This document shows positions 30,241 through 41,200 of a stretch of 64,000 nt of DNA, piece after piece. The notes under the pieces are model-generated. The model saw only the letters and a program-made list of their open reading frames with translations, was not told the DNA's origin and did not search any database. Numbering within the stretch: the first letter of the stretch is position 1; the number at the start of each line of letters is the position of its first letter. Source of the DNA: an unidentified bacterial endosymbiont (lineage in GTDB: Bacteria > Pseudomonadota > Gammaproteobacteria > Enterobacterales > Enterobacteriaceae); the NCBI RefSeq assembly GCF_918797525.1, contig NZ_OU963893.1:3100001-3164000 (forward strand), read 5' to 3'. The position numbers were made by a program, and so were the translations under genes.

Positions 30241-30323
30241 CCTTACACAGCCACTGAATCGGTCAACCGATCCTTAACTGATCGGCATTATTGCAATGTG
30301 CAGGCTTTTTTTATTCATTCGGT

Positions 30324-30971
30324 TTACCAGACGGGCATCTCATCCTGCAGGAACGGGTTATGCACGCGCTCATAACCCAGCGTCGACATTGGACCGTGCC
30401 CGGCGATAAACGTCACATCATCGCCCAGCGGCAATAACTTCTGTTTAATCGACTGAATTAACTGCCCGTGATCGCCACGCGGGAAATCACTGCGGCCTAC
30501 GCCACCTTTGAAAATCACATCGCCAGAAATCAGCAAACGGGACTGGTCATCAAAGAAGACAATATGGCCTGGCGTATGACCGGGACAATGCAGTACCTGT
30601 AACGTCACATTCCCTACGCTAACCTGCTCGCCTTCGTTCAGCCAACGATCGGGGGTCAATGGCTGACACTCAGCAAGGCCAAACATGCGGCTTTGGGAAG
30701 GTAAACCCAGCAGCCAGAACTCATCTTCTTTTTCCGGACCGATAATCGGCACACCGTAGTGTTTAGCCAGTTCAGCCGCCGCACCCACATGATCGAGATG
30801 ACCATGAGTCAGCAAAATCTGCATCAACGTGACGCCGCTGGCAGCGACCTCCTGCTTGATTGTCTCAGCGTCACCACCGGGATCGACAAGCGCGGCCAGT
30901 TTTGTTTGCTCACACCAGATTAATGAACAATTCTGGGAGAACGCGGTAACCGGAATAATACGATAGTTCAT
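30324..30971 (-). CDS. gloC: GloC (YcbL), type II glyoxalase
   Basis: 215-residue metallo-beta-lactamase-fold hydrolase that cleaves S-lactoylglutathione in methylglyoxal detoxification. Metal ligands are visible in THGHLDHVG (HxHxDH), GHTPGH, and the Asp in LLISGDVIF, with a final His in IAGHGPMST. It is shorter than GloB because it lacks the C-terminal helical domain, as expected for GloC. It follows mepK by 20 bp, so the two are probably cotranscribed. Confidence 0.94.
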   Translation of the reverse strand: MNYRIIPVTAFSQNCSLIWCEQTKLAALVDPGGDAETIKQEVAASGVTLMQILLTHGHLDHVGAAAELAKHYGVPIIGPEKEDEFWLLGLPSQSRMFGLAECQPLTPDRWLNEGEQVSVGNVTLQVLHCPGHTPGHIVFFDDQSRLLISGDVIFKGGVGRSDFPRGDHGQLIQSIKQKLLPLGDDVTFIAGHGPMSTLGYERVHNPFLQDEMPVW

Positions 30972-30991
30972 ACTGCTCCTGTGTTTCGTTA

Positions 30992-31543
30992 TTACCAGTG
31001 CCGTACCGGCCCGGTATCAATATGCACAAAGTTGCTTCTTGGGTAATATCCTACACCACCTGAGCGCATAGATAACGCAGCTTTGCGAACATTCGCTAAC
31101 GAAACGCCTTCAATATGGAAATCCATTGCCTGCCCTTTGGTATGATAGCTTTTTTTCGCTACCCCACGGCTATGGGCGCGCAGTTCGTTGTTGGTATCCA
31201 AAGAGCGATATCCTGAAATGAGCTGCACAGGCTTGCGGGTACCCAGCAGGCCCTGAAGGCGATACAACTGATCAAATAATCCTGGGTCGATGGCTTTTAC
31301 TTTATTCGCGCGGAAGTCGCGGAAAAAATGGTTTAACTTTGCTAATTCATCCTGAATATAGCCTCTGCCATCAAAGAATTCCGCTTTTAGCGACTCACCA
31401 GTATGGAGATTGTTGAGCGTCAAAATACGCGGACGTGGTGTCGAGAGGGTGGCAAATGCTGGCGTAGGCAAGATGGCCGCCGCGCCCAGCGCAACACCAC
31501 CTAACGCCAGCAATCTGCGGCGATTAGCGTCAAATTTGTCCAT
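30992..31543 (-). CDS. mepK: MepK (YcbK), murein endopeptidase
   Basis: 183-residue M15-family (Peptidase_M15_3) zinc endopeptidase that cleaves 3-3 (and 4-3) cross-links in peptidoglycan during growth. It has a Tat-type signal ([26 protein letters not shown]), then the core with [29 protein letters not shown] (His and Asp metal ligands) and a final FVHIDTG. It lies next to ldtD, which makes the 3-3 links that MepK cuts. Confidence 0.94.
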   Translation of the reverse strand: MDKFDANRRRLLALGGVALGAAAILPTPAFATLSTPRPRILTLNNLHTGESLKAEFFDGRGYIQDELAKLNHFFRDFRANKVKAIDPGLFDQLYRLQGLLGTRKPVQLISGYRSLDTNNELRAHSRGVAKKSYHTKGQAMDFHIEGVSLANVRKAALSMRSGGVGYYPRSNFVHIDTGPVRHW

Positions 31544-31719
31544 GATAATCAGGTCTACAGGTCAATGTTTATCGTATATATGCTTAGCGCACGAAGGGCA
31601 CCATAACTGGCAAAGCCTGGTACGTCAAGGCACCCTACCCCAGCAAATACGCGGCTTACAGCCATATTTACGCGTATTCACCCTAACTTACGACAACCTG
31701 TTTTCCCGAACTGCTTCAT

Positions 31720-33543
31720 TTACCTGATTAATTGTTCGGCTTTTGACAAAATTTGTGCGCCGGATCGCGCGGTGAGATCGTAATTGTAAATATCTGTACG
31801 ATACTGCGTGCGTCCATCGTCACCCACAAACGCCGTCAGATAGTACAAATTGACGGGAATGGTATGGCGAATATTCACGTAGCGCGTATCACCCTGCTTG
31901 AGGGCGTCTGAGATCCGCGTGTCGTTCCAGCCCGCATCCTGCAACAGCATATTGGCCAACTCCGAGGCTTTGTTTACGCGCACGCAGCCGGAGCTGAGCG
32001 CGCGGGTATCTTTCTGGAACAGATTATGGTTCGGCGTGTCGTGCAGATAGATTGCATCCGAGCTTGGCATATTAAATTTATAGCGCCCCAACGAGTTGTG
32101 CGCGCCAGGGGCCTGCTGGAAACGGAACGGCAGATTAGATGCCGTAATCGTTGACCAGTCCACCATCCAGGGATCAATCGTCTCTTTGCTGTTCCAGCCG
32201 CGTATTACCGTATAGTTATGCCGTTCCAGATACCCCGGATCATTCCACAGCCTGGGCAAAATGTCTTTACGCGCCAGCGTCGGCGGCACGTTCCACGGAG
32301 GATTGACCACCACGTTATTCAGTGCGCTGCTCATCATTGGCGTTTTGCGATCCGGGCGCCCGACAATGACCCGTGAAGCCAGCACTTCGCTGCCGTTCTG
32401 ATAATAGACCAACGAATATGCCGGGATATTCACCATAATGCCGGTAGAGAGCGAACCTGGCAGGAGTCGCAAACGCTGGATGTTCAGTGCCAGTACGCCA
32501 GCCCGCTGAGCAGGCGAGACGTTCAGCCAGTCACGCGTCGACTTGCCAATAACGCCGTCCGCACCCAGCCCCTGAACGGCCTGAAATTGCTTAACCGCCG
32601 CGACCAGTTCACGGTCGTAAGCCGCTGGTTTATTGCTCAGGGCAACCGCTTTTTTCTCTTTTACCGGTGCCGAAGGGCTAACCACCACGTCCAGCGGTTC
32701 ATCGCCAGGCAGCGCAATTTTTGGCCCGCCATCCATAATCCCCGAACGTTGAAGGATCACGCGCAAGGCAGGCACATCGCTGCTCCATTGCCCGGGGCGA
32801 AGCGTCGCGGCGCCACGCAGTTGCGGCCATGGGCGGGAATCGCCCACCAGCGTAAGCAGCGACTGATGCAGCGTCGCGTACTGCGGATGAGCAGGCGCAA
32901 GACTGGCGATAAAGCGCGGCAGGTCGCCGTTGTCCAGCGACACCTGCCACTGGTTAATAACCGACAGAGCGGGCGTCGCCATCTTGTAAGGTTTTTCGCT
33001 GTATAACCAGCGATTGCCATTGACCGGGATCCCCGCCACATAGTGCAGATACCCCATCATGGCATCAGTGAGCACCACGTCACGCGCCTGACCGGTTACG
33101 GCCGGGTCGGTCAGAAGTTTAACCCAGGTGGTGAACTGCGGCTGAAAGCCCGCGATGGCGACTTCCGCCAGTTGCTGCTGGAAAGCGCGCACCGCGTCAC
33201 GGTTTTCCCACATAGGCTTCATGTCACGCGCCGCATAAAGCAGCGTGAGCTGATTGATATAGACAGGCGAGTAGCCCGAAGGTAGCCCGTTATGGAGTTG
33301 CTGGCCGACTGACTCAAGGTCAATACCTTCAGGTAAGGGCTTGATCCCGGCCATAATGGCCGTAGCCGAAGCTTGATCCAACGGCTGCGACAGCGTCGTA
33401 GGATGCGCCCCGATGATTGCCGTACTGTCAGACGGCACAACTTCAGGCTCGTCGGCCTGAGCATTAAACAGCGGAGCAAACATCACTGCCAGACACAAAC
33501 TTAATGCCGACAGTTGACGACCACGATTTTTCTTTAGCAACAT
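31720..33543 (-). CDS. ldtD: LdtD (YcbB), L,D-transpeptidase
   Basis: 607-residue periplasmic enzyme that forms 3-3 (mDAP-mDAP) cross-links and can replace penicillin-binding proteins under beta-lactam or LPS-assembly stress. It has an N-terminal signal region, a peptidoglycan-binding domain ([29 protein letters not shown]) and a C-terminal YkuD catalytic domain with His (LHDTPNH) and the catalytic Cys in [10 protein letters not shown]. It is slightly shorter than E. coli LdtD (615). In E. coli it lies directly after mukB; here a large adhesin gene separates them. Confidence 0.95.
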   Translation of the reverse strand: MLLKKNRGRQLSALSLCLAVMFAPLFNAQADEPEVVPSDSTAIIGAHPTTLSQPLDQASATAIMAGIKPLPEGIDLESVGQQLHNGLPSGYSPVYINQLTLLYAARDMKPMWENRDAVRAFQQQLAEVAIAGFQPQFTTWVKLLTDPAVTGQARDVVLTDAMMGYLHYVAGIPVNGNRWLYSEKPYKMATPALSVINQWQVSLDNGDLPRFIASLAPAHPQYATLHQSLLTLVGDSRPWPQLRGAATLRPGQWSSDVPALRVILQRSGIMDGGPKIALPGDEPLDVVVSPSAPVKEKKAVALSNKPAAYDRELVAAVKQFQAVQGLGADGVIGKSTRDWLNVSPAQRAGVLALNIQRLRLLPGSLSTGIMVNIPAYSLVYYQNGSEVLASRVIVGRPDRKTPMMSSALNNVVVNPPWNVPPTLARKDILPRLWNDPGYLERHNYTVIRGWNSKETIDPWMVDWSTITASNLPFRFQQAPGAHNSLGRYKFNMPSSDAIYLHDTPNHNLFQKDTRALSSGCVRVNKASELANMLLQDAGWNDTRISDALKQGDTRYVNIRHTIPVNLYYLTAFVGDDGRTQYRTDIYNYDLTARSGAQILSKAEQLIR

Positions 33544-33672
33544 CCCTTGCCCCCTGTTTATTTACGGCATGCCCATAACGCTGGGGCTTTTATTTATTAT
33601 AGAAAGGCAGGCACCGACTTGCCTGACCTTGTGTAAAGAAGTTTAAAGATAACCTGGAGGAAGAGAGAAGTT

Positions 33673-33775
33673 AAGCGGAATGCTCCGCCTTAGAGGAGGG
33701 CAGACAGGGCAGGATATATCTTATCCTGCCCTGTCTGCCAGGCTACGCCCCGCCGCATCAGGCCTTCGGGGCGCG
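33673..33775. repeat. Cluster of three inverted repeats downstream of the adhesin gene
   Basis: Three hairpins are packed into about 100 bp between the 3' end of the inverse autotransporter and ldtD. They are GCGGA/TCCGC (about 33675-33688), an 18-bp perfect stem at 33699-33716/33722-33739 with a 5-nt loop, and CGCCCCG/CGGGGCG (about 33745-33774). None has a strong T run on either strand. They may end or protect the adhesin transcript. Confidence 0.6.
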
Positions 33776-33779
33776 GGCG

Positions 33780-36700
33780 TTAGTTAATGGTTAACGAGGT
33801 ATTAACATCGTAAGCCAATAATGGACTGCCGGTATGCCATGCCACACCGTTGAAGGTGATATGCCCGGAGTAATGTCCGGACGGTAAACCCGGATTATCG
33901 CTGGCGCTATACTCTACCATCGGGTAGTTATCTAACAGGGCGCAAGTGACAGCATCGTTAAACTGGAAATTGCCGCAACCAGTGCCCCGCTGCCCTTTAA
34001 ACGTGACATCGCGCGTTACCCCCTTATCATCGGTCATTGCGATCATCAGGGTAGAAGACGTCTTCGCACCACTCCAGACTAATTGCATCGGTCCCTTAAG
34101 ATTGCCTGTCGGCAGGAAACCGACGGATGGCGAACTGGTGATGTTATCGCCTACATAACGTGATGTGGTGCCCGTTATCTTCCAGTCGTATTCCACAATG
34201 GCAGAAAACGTCACGCTGTTATCGGTCAGCGTCGTTTCATTTGCGGTTGCCGTCACCGTCGCCAGCCCCATCGTGTCGCCTTTCAGGGTTACGTTGGTTT
34301 TACCCGTACTGTCTGTTTTGGTTTCCGGCGCAGAAAGCGTATTCAGGTTAGTGCTCCAGGAGACGCTTTCATTTATAACTGGGTTATCGTTGGCATCATT
34401 GACCATGGCGGAATACGTCACACCCGGACCGTTTATCACCACGCGGCTGGAAGAAGGGGTCAGAAAGACCAGACGCGCCGTTTTCGCATCAGCCTCAAAC
34501 AGGGTGTCACCGCCCGTCTTTTTGCCAGCGGAATTAGCGACAGGCGATGCCGTAATTTTCACGGTACCGGATTTTAGTGATGTCCCTTTAGTCGTTGCGT
34601 TGCCGTTAGCATCTGTACTGCTGCTGGCTGGCGCGAGCGTCACCCCCTCCAGGCTGGCGCTCCAGTTGAGGGGCGTGCCGGTTAGCGCGTTACCGTTCCC
34701 ATCCGTCACGGTTGCCGTCCAGACGATCGCGTCTGCGCCATCGGCCACGGCGTGCTCTTTGTCTGCCGCAATCCCCGTCACCTGTGCCGTCTCCTGGTTT
34801 CCAATCACCTGCAGCGTCTGAACCTGGCTGTTGTTACCCGAGGAGGCCGTCACGTTTACCGCACCCGCTTTCAGGCTTGAAAACGAGACCGTCGCTTTAC
34901 CGTCTGTACCCGTGACCGACGAGTTGACGCTAAGGCTGCCGCTGGGGTCACTGCTGCGCCAGTTCACCACCGAACCGGCAAGCGGGTGCTGCAGTGCATC
35001 CACTACCAGCGCCGTCAGATTTACGCTGTCTTTATCCGCGACGATATCTGTCGTTTTATCCGCGGTCAGGGTGGATACCTGCGCGGTACTGCTGTCCGCC
35101 GTAAAGCTCAGGCTGGGGAGAGACTGGCGCGATCCGTTTGCACTGGCCTCCACGGTGAATTTGTCCACGGATGCAGAAGTGAGCTGCACCTGCGCGACAC
35201 CGCGGGAGTCCGTCGTCGTGCTGTCAGCCGTCAGCTTTCCGCTGGCCGGTGAGGCCTTCCACGCGACGTTTTCCCCGGATAACGCGTTGCCGTTTGCATC
35301 CACCAACGTTGCACTAACGGTAATGGCATTCACTCCGTTTGCCGGCGCGGTCGTTTTATCACTGCTAATGGCGGACACCTGCGCCGTTGCGGTATCGGCG
35401 ATAAAGGTTATTTTATCGGCGCGTTTCGCGGTCGACTCACTGGTCTGTACCGTCACCACGACGTCACCCGCCTTCACGGAGGTGACCGTGATTTGCGACT
35501 TTCCGTCCGTGCCGCTGGTGGTCTGCGTTTCGCTCAGCGTCGCATTTTTATTGTCCGCCGCCCAGCTTACCGTCGCGCCCTGAACCGCATTCCCTTTTGC
35601 GTCCGTCACCGTCGCTTGATAGGTAATGCTGTCCGTCCCGTTCGCCAGCGCCTGTTTTTTGTTAAGCGTAATCAGGCTCACCGTCTGCGTGCTGCTATCG
35701 GCCACAAAGTCGATCGGGGCGAGTGTTTTAGCTGCTGACCCTTTCACCGCCGCACGCACGATGATCGTGCCCGTTTTTGACGATTTCAGCTCCAGCAGGG
35801 CATTACCACTGATATCCGTTAATGACGTTTTGCTACTCACCGGGGTGCTGTCTGTTTTTTCTATTGTCCAGTTAACCGTCACATTTGGCAGCGGGTGGCC
35901 GTAGCTGTCCGTCACCTGTGCCGTCAGCGTATTCGTGTCATCGTTATTTGCTATCACCTGCTGCTTTTCACTGCTGATGGCGACCACTTGCGCCGAACCC
36001 ACATCGGCGTCAAAGCTCAGCGACGGTGTAACAAGAGCATTTCCGCCTTCAAGCTGTGCCGTGACGAGCGTGCTAATGACATCGATACTGGTGACCTGAA
36101 TCTGTGCGATGCCGCTCTCATCGGTGCGGGTCTGTGGCGTTGAAAGCACTGCCCGGGCAGTGTCAGCAGACCAGTCGATGGTTGTCCCTTGCAGCGCTTT
36201 ACCGTACTGGTCCGTCACCCGTGCCGTCAGCGTGATGGGCGCACTGCCGCTTGCCAGTGCGCTGGTTGTGGATGCCTCCAGCGCGGCTAACTGCGCTATC
36301 GTCACCGTCGCCTCTTCTTTCAACCTGGCGGTGGATAGCTTCGTGGTCCCGTCGATTAAAGGCTGGATGGTGAGCGTGTCGGGTGTGGTACCGCTGGTCA
36401 GGATCGCCGTATACACGCCTTTCCCGCTTTCGATAAAACGGTCTATCTTCGGCGCGTTGTCCGAAGTAGTGAGGGAGCCTGCCGTTTTTGCAGAGGCGAG
36501 CAGCGTGGCTGTCAGACGCGAGGCCAACCCGGTGGCGGCCTCGCCCGCGGCTGTTTTGAGCGCCACACTCACCGTGGCGGTGGATTTACCGTCTGCCGGT
36601 ATCGTTGCCGGCGAAAGCGTCGTTACGGACTGCAGCGTCGTTGCATCAATACCGTTTACCGTGACGTTAATCTGTTCGGGTCTGGAAGCATTCCCTTTTT

Positions 36701-37979
36701 TATCCCACGCGGTGGCGTTCAGGGTATAACTGTTGACACCCTCTCCCTGCCAGAAGGGGAGCGTCATCACGAACTGCGCTGGACTGTCGCCTGCGGTAAT
36801 TTTACCTCCGTGGCTAAAGAAGCTATCCCCCTGCCACTCAATGCGGTCAAGCCCATGTTTTGCCTTAACTTGCGCCGTCACCGTCTGACGGGAGCGCTCC
36901 GCCCCGGTCAGTGTTGACGCAAGCGAAAGCGAGATCAGCTCCTGCTTGCGGTATTCCAGAACGATGTTGTTATTGCGGTCGACAAGTTCCATCCGCCCTC
37001 CCTGCAGCGTGCGGCGTAGCGCCACCTGCGACGGATCGAGCTGTGCACGTAACGATACACCCGGCGTCCAGGTCAGCGCCAGATTAAGCTGGGTGTCATT
37101 TTCACCGCTCTTGCCCATTTTTTGATTCAGGCCCATGGTTACCAGCGGCACCGGCGTGTAGTTCACGCCAAGCGTGACGGCATAAGGATTTGTCTGCCTG
37201 TCATCTTCGTCATCACCGAACAGACCCACGTTGTCACCATAGTACTGCTCGTAAATAATATTCGCCCCCAACTGCGGCCAGGAGGGTAAATATCCCGTAG
37301 TGCGAAGATCAAAACCATTCGCCACGCGCTCGTCGTAATCCTCGTATTGCGATGAAGACATCCAGTCACTCAGGCGAAAATAGCCATTAGTAGAAAGCTT
37401 TAGATAATCCCATCCCATTTCAGCGCCCAGCCCGAGGCGCTGATGTTGATTACCAGAAACCTGTTGGTCATAGAAGACATTCGAGCCCCACATCCATTTG
37501 TCGTTGAAATGACGATAACCCAACCCGCCATTTACGCTATTACGGTCGTTATGGCGGCGGCCGCCAAACTGGGTAAAGACAAGGTTTTCTTTTTCGTTAT
37601 ATAACGGGACCAGCAGGTCAAGATCGGCGTCGCTCAGGCTGAATTTTTCGTCAGTCAGAATATTGACCCTGGCGGTGCCAAACTGGCTCAGCCACGCCTG
37701 AACGCTGGAAGCGGCCTTACCTGTAGCAGCAGACACGACCGCACTGCCCAGGGCATCTGAAGCGTTATCTCCACTGAGCAACGCGCCCGCCTGAATAGCC
37801 GCCTGTGCCATACTGTCTGCGTTTTGCTCTTCCTTTTGCGCAGGTTTCTTATCCGCTGAAGCGGCTATCTCCTGCGCATTCGCCGTTAATACCGGCGAGA
37901 AATATAATAAGAATGATGGAGGGAGAAACTGCAATACGATTTGTACGCAGGCAAATAACGTCCTTGTTTTTAGATTCAT
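33780..37979 (-). CDS. Inverse autotransporter adhesin, intimin/invasin family
   Basis: 1399-residue surface protein. A long signal peptide (about residues 1-36, ending TANA) leads to a 12-strand inverse-autotransporter barrel with the conserved entry LSQFGTARVNI...DLLVPLYNEKENLVFTQFG (about 90-330). A helical/linker region follows, then about eight bacterial Ig-like (Big_1) domains from about 445 to 1265, recognisable by repeated blocks such as VTDAKGNAVQGATVSW and VDANGNALSGENVAW. A C-terminal region of about 125 residues with two cysteines (GTGCGNF, VTCALL) could form a disulfide-stabilised binding tip. No LysM domain is present. The family secretes its C-terminus through its own N-terminal barrel. 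The ligand is unknown. It is absent at this position in E. coli, so it is an accessory gene. Confidence 0.9.
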   Translation of the reverse strand: MNLKTRTLFACVQIVLQFLPPSFLLYFSPVLTANAQEIAASADKKPAQKEEQNADSMAQAAIQAGALLSGDNASDALGSAVVSAATGKAASSVQAWLSQFGTARVNILTDEKFSLSDADLDLLVPLYNEKENLVFTQFGGRRHNDRNSVNGGLGYRHFNDKWMWGSNVFYDQQVSGNQHQRLGLGAEMGWDYLKLSTNGYFRLSDWMSSSQYEDYDERVANGFDLRTTGYLPSWPQLGANIIYEQYYGDNVGLFGDDEDDRQTNPYAVTLGVNYTPVPLVTMGLNQKMGKSGENDTQLNLALTWTPGVSLRAQLDPSQVALRRTLQGGRMELVDRNNNIVLEYRKQELISLSLASTLTGAERSRQTVTAQVKAKHGLDRIEWQGDSFFSHGGKITAGDSPAQFVMTLPFWQGEGVNSYTLNATAWDKKGNASRPEQINVTVNGIDATTLQSVTTLSPATIPADGKSTATVSVALKTAAGEAATGLASRLTATLLASAKTAGSLTTSDNAPKIDRFIESGKGVYTAILTSGTTPDTLTIQPLIDGTTKLSTARLKEEATVTIAQLAALEASTTSALASGSAPITLTARVTDQYGKALQGTTIDWSADTARAVLSTPQTRTDESGIAQIQVTSIDVISTLVTAQLEGGNALVTPSLSFDADVGSAQVVAISSEKQQVIANNDDTNTLTAQVTDSYGHPLPNVTVNWTIEKTDSTPVSSKTSLTDISGNALLELKSSKTGTIIVRAAVKGSAAKTLAPIDFVADSSTQTVSLITLNKKQALANGTDSITYQATVTDAKGNAVQGATVSWAADNKNATLSETQTTSGTDGKSQITVTSVKAGDVVVTVQTSESTAKRADKITFIADTATAQVSAISSDKTTAPANGVNAITVSATLVDANGNALSGENVAWKASPASGKLTADSTTTDSRGVAQVQLTSASVDKFTVEASANGSRQSLPSLSFTADSSTAQVSTLTADKTTDIVADKDSVNLTALVVDALQHPLAGSVVNWRSSDPSGSLSVNSSVTGTDGKATVSFSSLKAGAVNVTASSGNNSQVQTLQVIGNQETAQVTGIAADKEHAVADGADAIVWTATVTDGNGNALTGTPLNWSASLEGVTLAPASSSTDANGNATTKGTSLKSGTVKITASPVANSAGKKTGGDTLFEADAKTARLVFLTPSSSRVVINGPGVTYSAMVNDANDNPVINESVSWSTNLNTLSAPETKTDSTGKTNVTLKGDTMGLATVTATANETTLTDNSVTFSAIVEYDWKITGTTSRYVGDNITSSPSVGFLPTGNLKGPMQLVWSGAKTSSTLMIAMTDDKGVTRDVTFKGQRGTGCGNFQFNDAVTCALLDNYPMVEYSASDNPGLPSGHYSGHITFNGVAWHTGSPLLAYDVNTSLTIN

Positions 37980-38240
37980 AAATTATGTTCGTTTGTAAGG
38001 GATTGTTAAGAACCCTGCATTATAATCACCTTTTACTTTGCCTCAAGACGTCCCCCCTACGTAAATATCACTTTATATTCTATATAGATAAATATATTCC
38101 CTGCCTAAATAATACAACCGCTAACGCCGTCATTTCTCCACAAACTCATTATTCATAATTATTAATTCTTTTTATATATGCGATTATTTGACGTTATTAT
38201 GTTTCATAAATATTCATTTAAGTATTTCTAACTTTTAAAA
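37980..38240. other. AT-rich upstream region of the adhesin gene
   Basis: About 260 bp of strongly AT-rich DNA between the adhesin start and the mukB terminator. It should contain the adhesin promoter. Its AT content contrasts with the neighbouring genes and would suit H-NS silencing, but no individual site is called. Confidence 0.45.
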
Positions 38241-38244
38241 GAGG

Positions 38245-38278
38245 GCAAAAAAAACGCAGCACATACTGGCTGCGTTTT
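38245..38278 (-). terminator. Terminator of the mukFEB operon
   Basis: On the minus strand AAAACGCAGC and GCTGCGTTTT (38269-38278 and 38251-38260) form a 10-bp stem with an 8-nt loop followed by a long T run, 17 bp after the mukB stop. Confidence 0.93.
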
Positions 38279-38294
38279 GTCTTTCGGCAACATC

Positions 38295-41200
38295 TTAAGA
38301 GGCGTCAGCCGCATCCGGCAACGATTCCGGCGGCTGCGGGGCAAAACCACGCAGTCCCACCACATGAACGTGCTCGCTGTTCTGGAAGACCTTACGTACC
38401 AGTTTGTAAGTGGTACCTTTCTCCGGGCTGATGTTTTCCGGTGCCGCAATGATGAGCTGCATATCAAGACGATCGCAAAGCTCAAACAGCGTGGCGATAG
38501 AGCGGGCATCAAGACGTGCGGCTTCATCCAGGAACAACAGCCGGCATGGAGAGATATCTTTGCCGCGCAGACGACGCGCTTCGTCTTCCCAGCTCTGCAC
38601 CACCATCACCAGAATCGACATACCGGTACCGATAGCTTCACCGGTAGAGAGCGCACCGGATTCCGCACGCAGCCAGCCGTCGGAGCCACGGTTAACCTCA
38701 ACTTCCATTTCCAGATAGTTACGGTAATCCAGCAGCTCTTCACCAATGGTTTGCGGCGTACGTTGTCCCATATCAATCTGTGGATTCAGGCGCTGGTACA
38801 GTTTTGCCAGCGCTTCGGAGAAGGTCAGGCGGTTGCTGTTAAACAGATCCTGATGCTGTTCATGCTGTTCGGACAACACATCCAGCAGCGTGGAGTGAGC
38901 TTCCCGTACGTTCACGTTCAGACGCACGCTATTGACCTGGCCAAACGACACGCTCTGCAGCCCCTGGTTCAACTGACGAATACGATTCTGTTCGCGCTGA
39001 ATGGTTTTGCGAATAATATTCGCCACGCTGCGGGAGCTTATTGCCAGCTTCTGCTCACGTGAGGTCAGCTCCTCCGTCAGACGGCCCAGTTCGATCTCCA
39101 TCTGCTCGATGGCTTCAACCGGATCGTCGGTACGGATAATATCCTGGCGGATACGCTCGCGCAGGTGCTGATAAACGGCCACAAAGAACTGAATTTTACG
39201 TTCAGGACGCTTAGGATCTTCCGACATGCGTAACACGTCGCGCAGGTGTTCGTTATCGGCCACCGCCAGACGTAGCGCACCCAACGCCTTATCCGACATG
39301 GAGCGCAGTTCATCGCCGGAAAGATACGCCAGCTCGCGACGGTGCAGACGACGTTCAACGTTATTGTCTTTCACCATGCGCATCACGGCGCACCAGCCCG
39401 CCTTCGCGGTCACAACCTGCTCGCGCATTTCGTGATAATCGCGCTCCAGCTTGCGCAGGCGACGGGTCAGGTTATCCATTTCGGCTTCACTGAAGGTGAG
39501 CGCTTTCTCCAGCTGATTGCGACGCGCGCGATTGTTGCTAAGCTGGCTGTGAAGCTCATCGCGACGAATACGCGCCCGCTCTTCGGCACCGCTGTCGGCA
39601 CGCACGCCAATATCCTGCAGTTCTTTATGCAGATCGTTTAGCAGTTCTTTCTTGGTGTCGTAGGAGCTTTTTAGCGAGGCCATGACCTGGCTGTACTGGC
39701 TCAACTGAGCCGCATGGCTACGCATCGCTTCACGGGCCCGCGTACGTTCTACTTCAGCCTGTTCAAGACGCTGGCGCAGCTTCTCGTTCAGATCGCTATT
39801 GCCGCTCAACATTTCCGCTGAGTCAGAGTAGCCAAAATGGGCGCGACGCTGTACGACTTCCGTCAGAGCAAACGCCTGCTGACGCGCCTCGCGCTGAACC
39901 TGCTGTGACCAGGCATAATCTTCTTTTAACTGCTCGAACTGTTCCGGATCGCTCTGAAGTACAGCGACAACCGGCTCCAGCTTCGCCAGTTGATTTCCAT
40001 GCTGTTGGACAAAGCGCGCCGCTTCCTGGGCTTCATCCAGACGTTCCTGAATTTCATCGACGCGATCAGCCAGCGTATCATCCGCCAGCAAATTCAGGCG
40101 CGGCAGAATACGGTTAAGGGCCGCGACGCCCTCTTTCGCCTGTTCGAACCGGACGCGGCTCTGCTGGTTATCATTTTCATGATTAGCAATCGCACGTTCC
40201 AGTTCGCCACGACGGGTGTTGAGCTTGCGAATTTCGGCTTCAGGATCGGCGTCGAAGGCCACCGCCAGATGGCTGCCAATAAAGCGGCTAAAGGCCTGGT
40301 GCAGACGCTGCGTTTTCTGCACGTCAAACGACAGCGTGGCAAAACGTTCAGACAATATTTCGCGCTCGGCATGCAGGCTTTCGATACGGTTTTCGCGCGC
40401 GGCGCGGCCAAACAGCGGCAGTTCCGGGAAACGCGAATAACGCCACTGGCGGTCAGCGATTTTCACCACCACAGCTTTTTCCAGTTCATCCACGCTGAAC
40501 ACGCTGTCATCGAATGACTGTGGATCCCCTTCGATCAGATAGAGATCTTCAGGACACTCTTCCAGCCCGGCAAGCTGTTCAGAGATGAGCGACAGGTCTG
40601 GCACCACAATCGCATTACGCGACGGGCCATACAGCGCCGAGAAGTACGGCGCGTCATCCAGACCCACATCGTCATAAATTTCGGAGAGCAGCACGCCGCC
40701 AAAACGCTCCGCCAACGTGTTGAGACGCGCATCTTCCGCGCCGCCCGGCTGGCTTAAGCGCTCAATTTCTTCGTCAACGTCGCGCTTACGTGCACCCACT
40801 TCGTCACGCTCAACAATCGCTTCGCGCTCGCGTTCGAGCAATTGCTGCAGGTATTCTGTCACGTCCTGGCTGGATTCAAACTCTGCGCCACACTGCTCGC
40901 TGAGCTGGTTCAGGCTGCTTTGCGCGGCAAGCCATACTGGGGCACGCTGTAGCAACGTTTGCGAGCGGGATTGTAGCTGCTCCATCTCCTGGCGCAACGT
41001 CATGCGCTGTTCGCTGGCGTTGGAAACGGTGTCAGAAAGCGCCGCGATACGCGCTTCAAGCTCCTGATGCAGAGCCTCAAGATCGTCAATGGCGTAATTT
41101 TTACCCTGGCGCTTGCAGAAATCCGCCAGCAAACGTTCGGCTTCCTGCTGCTCGCGCAGACGCTGTTCCAGCTCGTTCAAACGCATCCGCAGCGGCTGAA

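Larger units (their letters stand above)
29949..30290. mobile_element. IS4-like deletion derivative with both terminal repeats
   Basis: A 342-bp element bounded by 18-bp inverted repeats. The left end is TAATGCTTGTCAGTTAAG (29949-29966). The right end read inward is TAATGCCGATCAGTTAAG (30273-30290), 15 of 18 identical. These match the IS4 ends as I remember them. The flanking 12-mers agree at 9 positions, with a perfect 8-bp core TGCAATGT, consistent with the 11-13-bp duplication of IS4. Only scraps of transposase remain, so it cannot move by itself, but with both ends present it is MITE-like. Confidence 0.82.

Noticed and set aside
34400-36600. Regularly spaced similar blocks suggestive of a repeat array
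   Set aside because: Spacing of about 300 bp with diverged sequence matches tandem Ig-like protein domains, not CRISPR or DNA satellite repeats.
34165-36729. Several plus-strand frames (up to 250 codons) opposite the adhesin Ig repeats
   Set aside because: They arise from the repetitive Ser/Thr/Val codons of the Ig-like domains read in reverse; no start signals or known domains.
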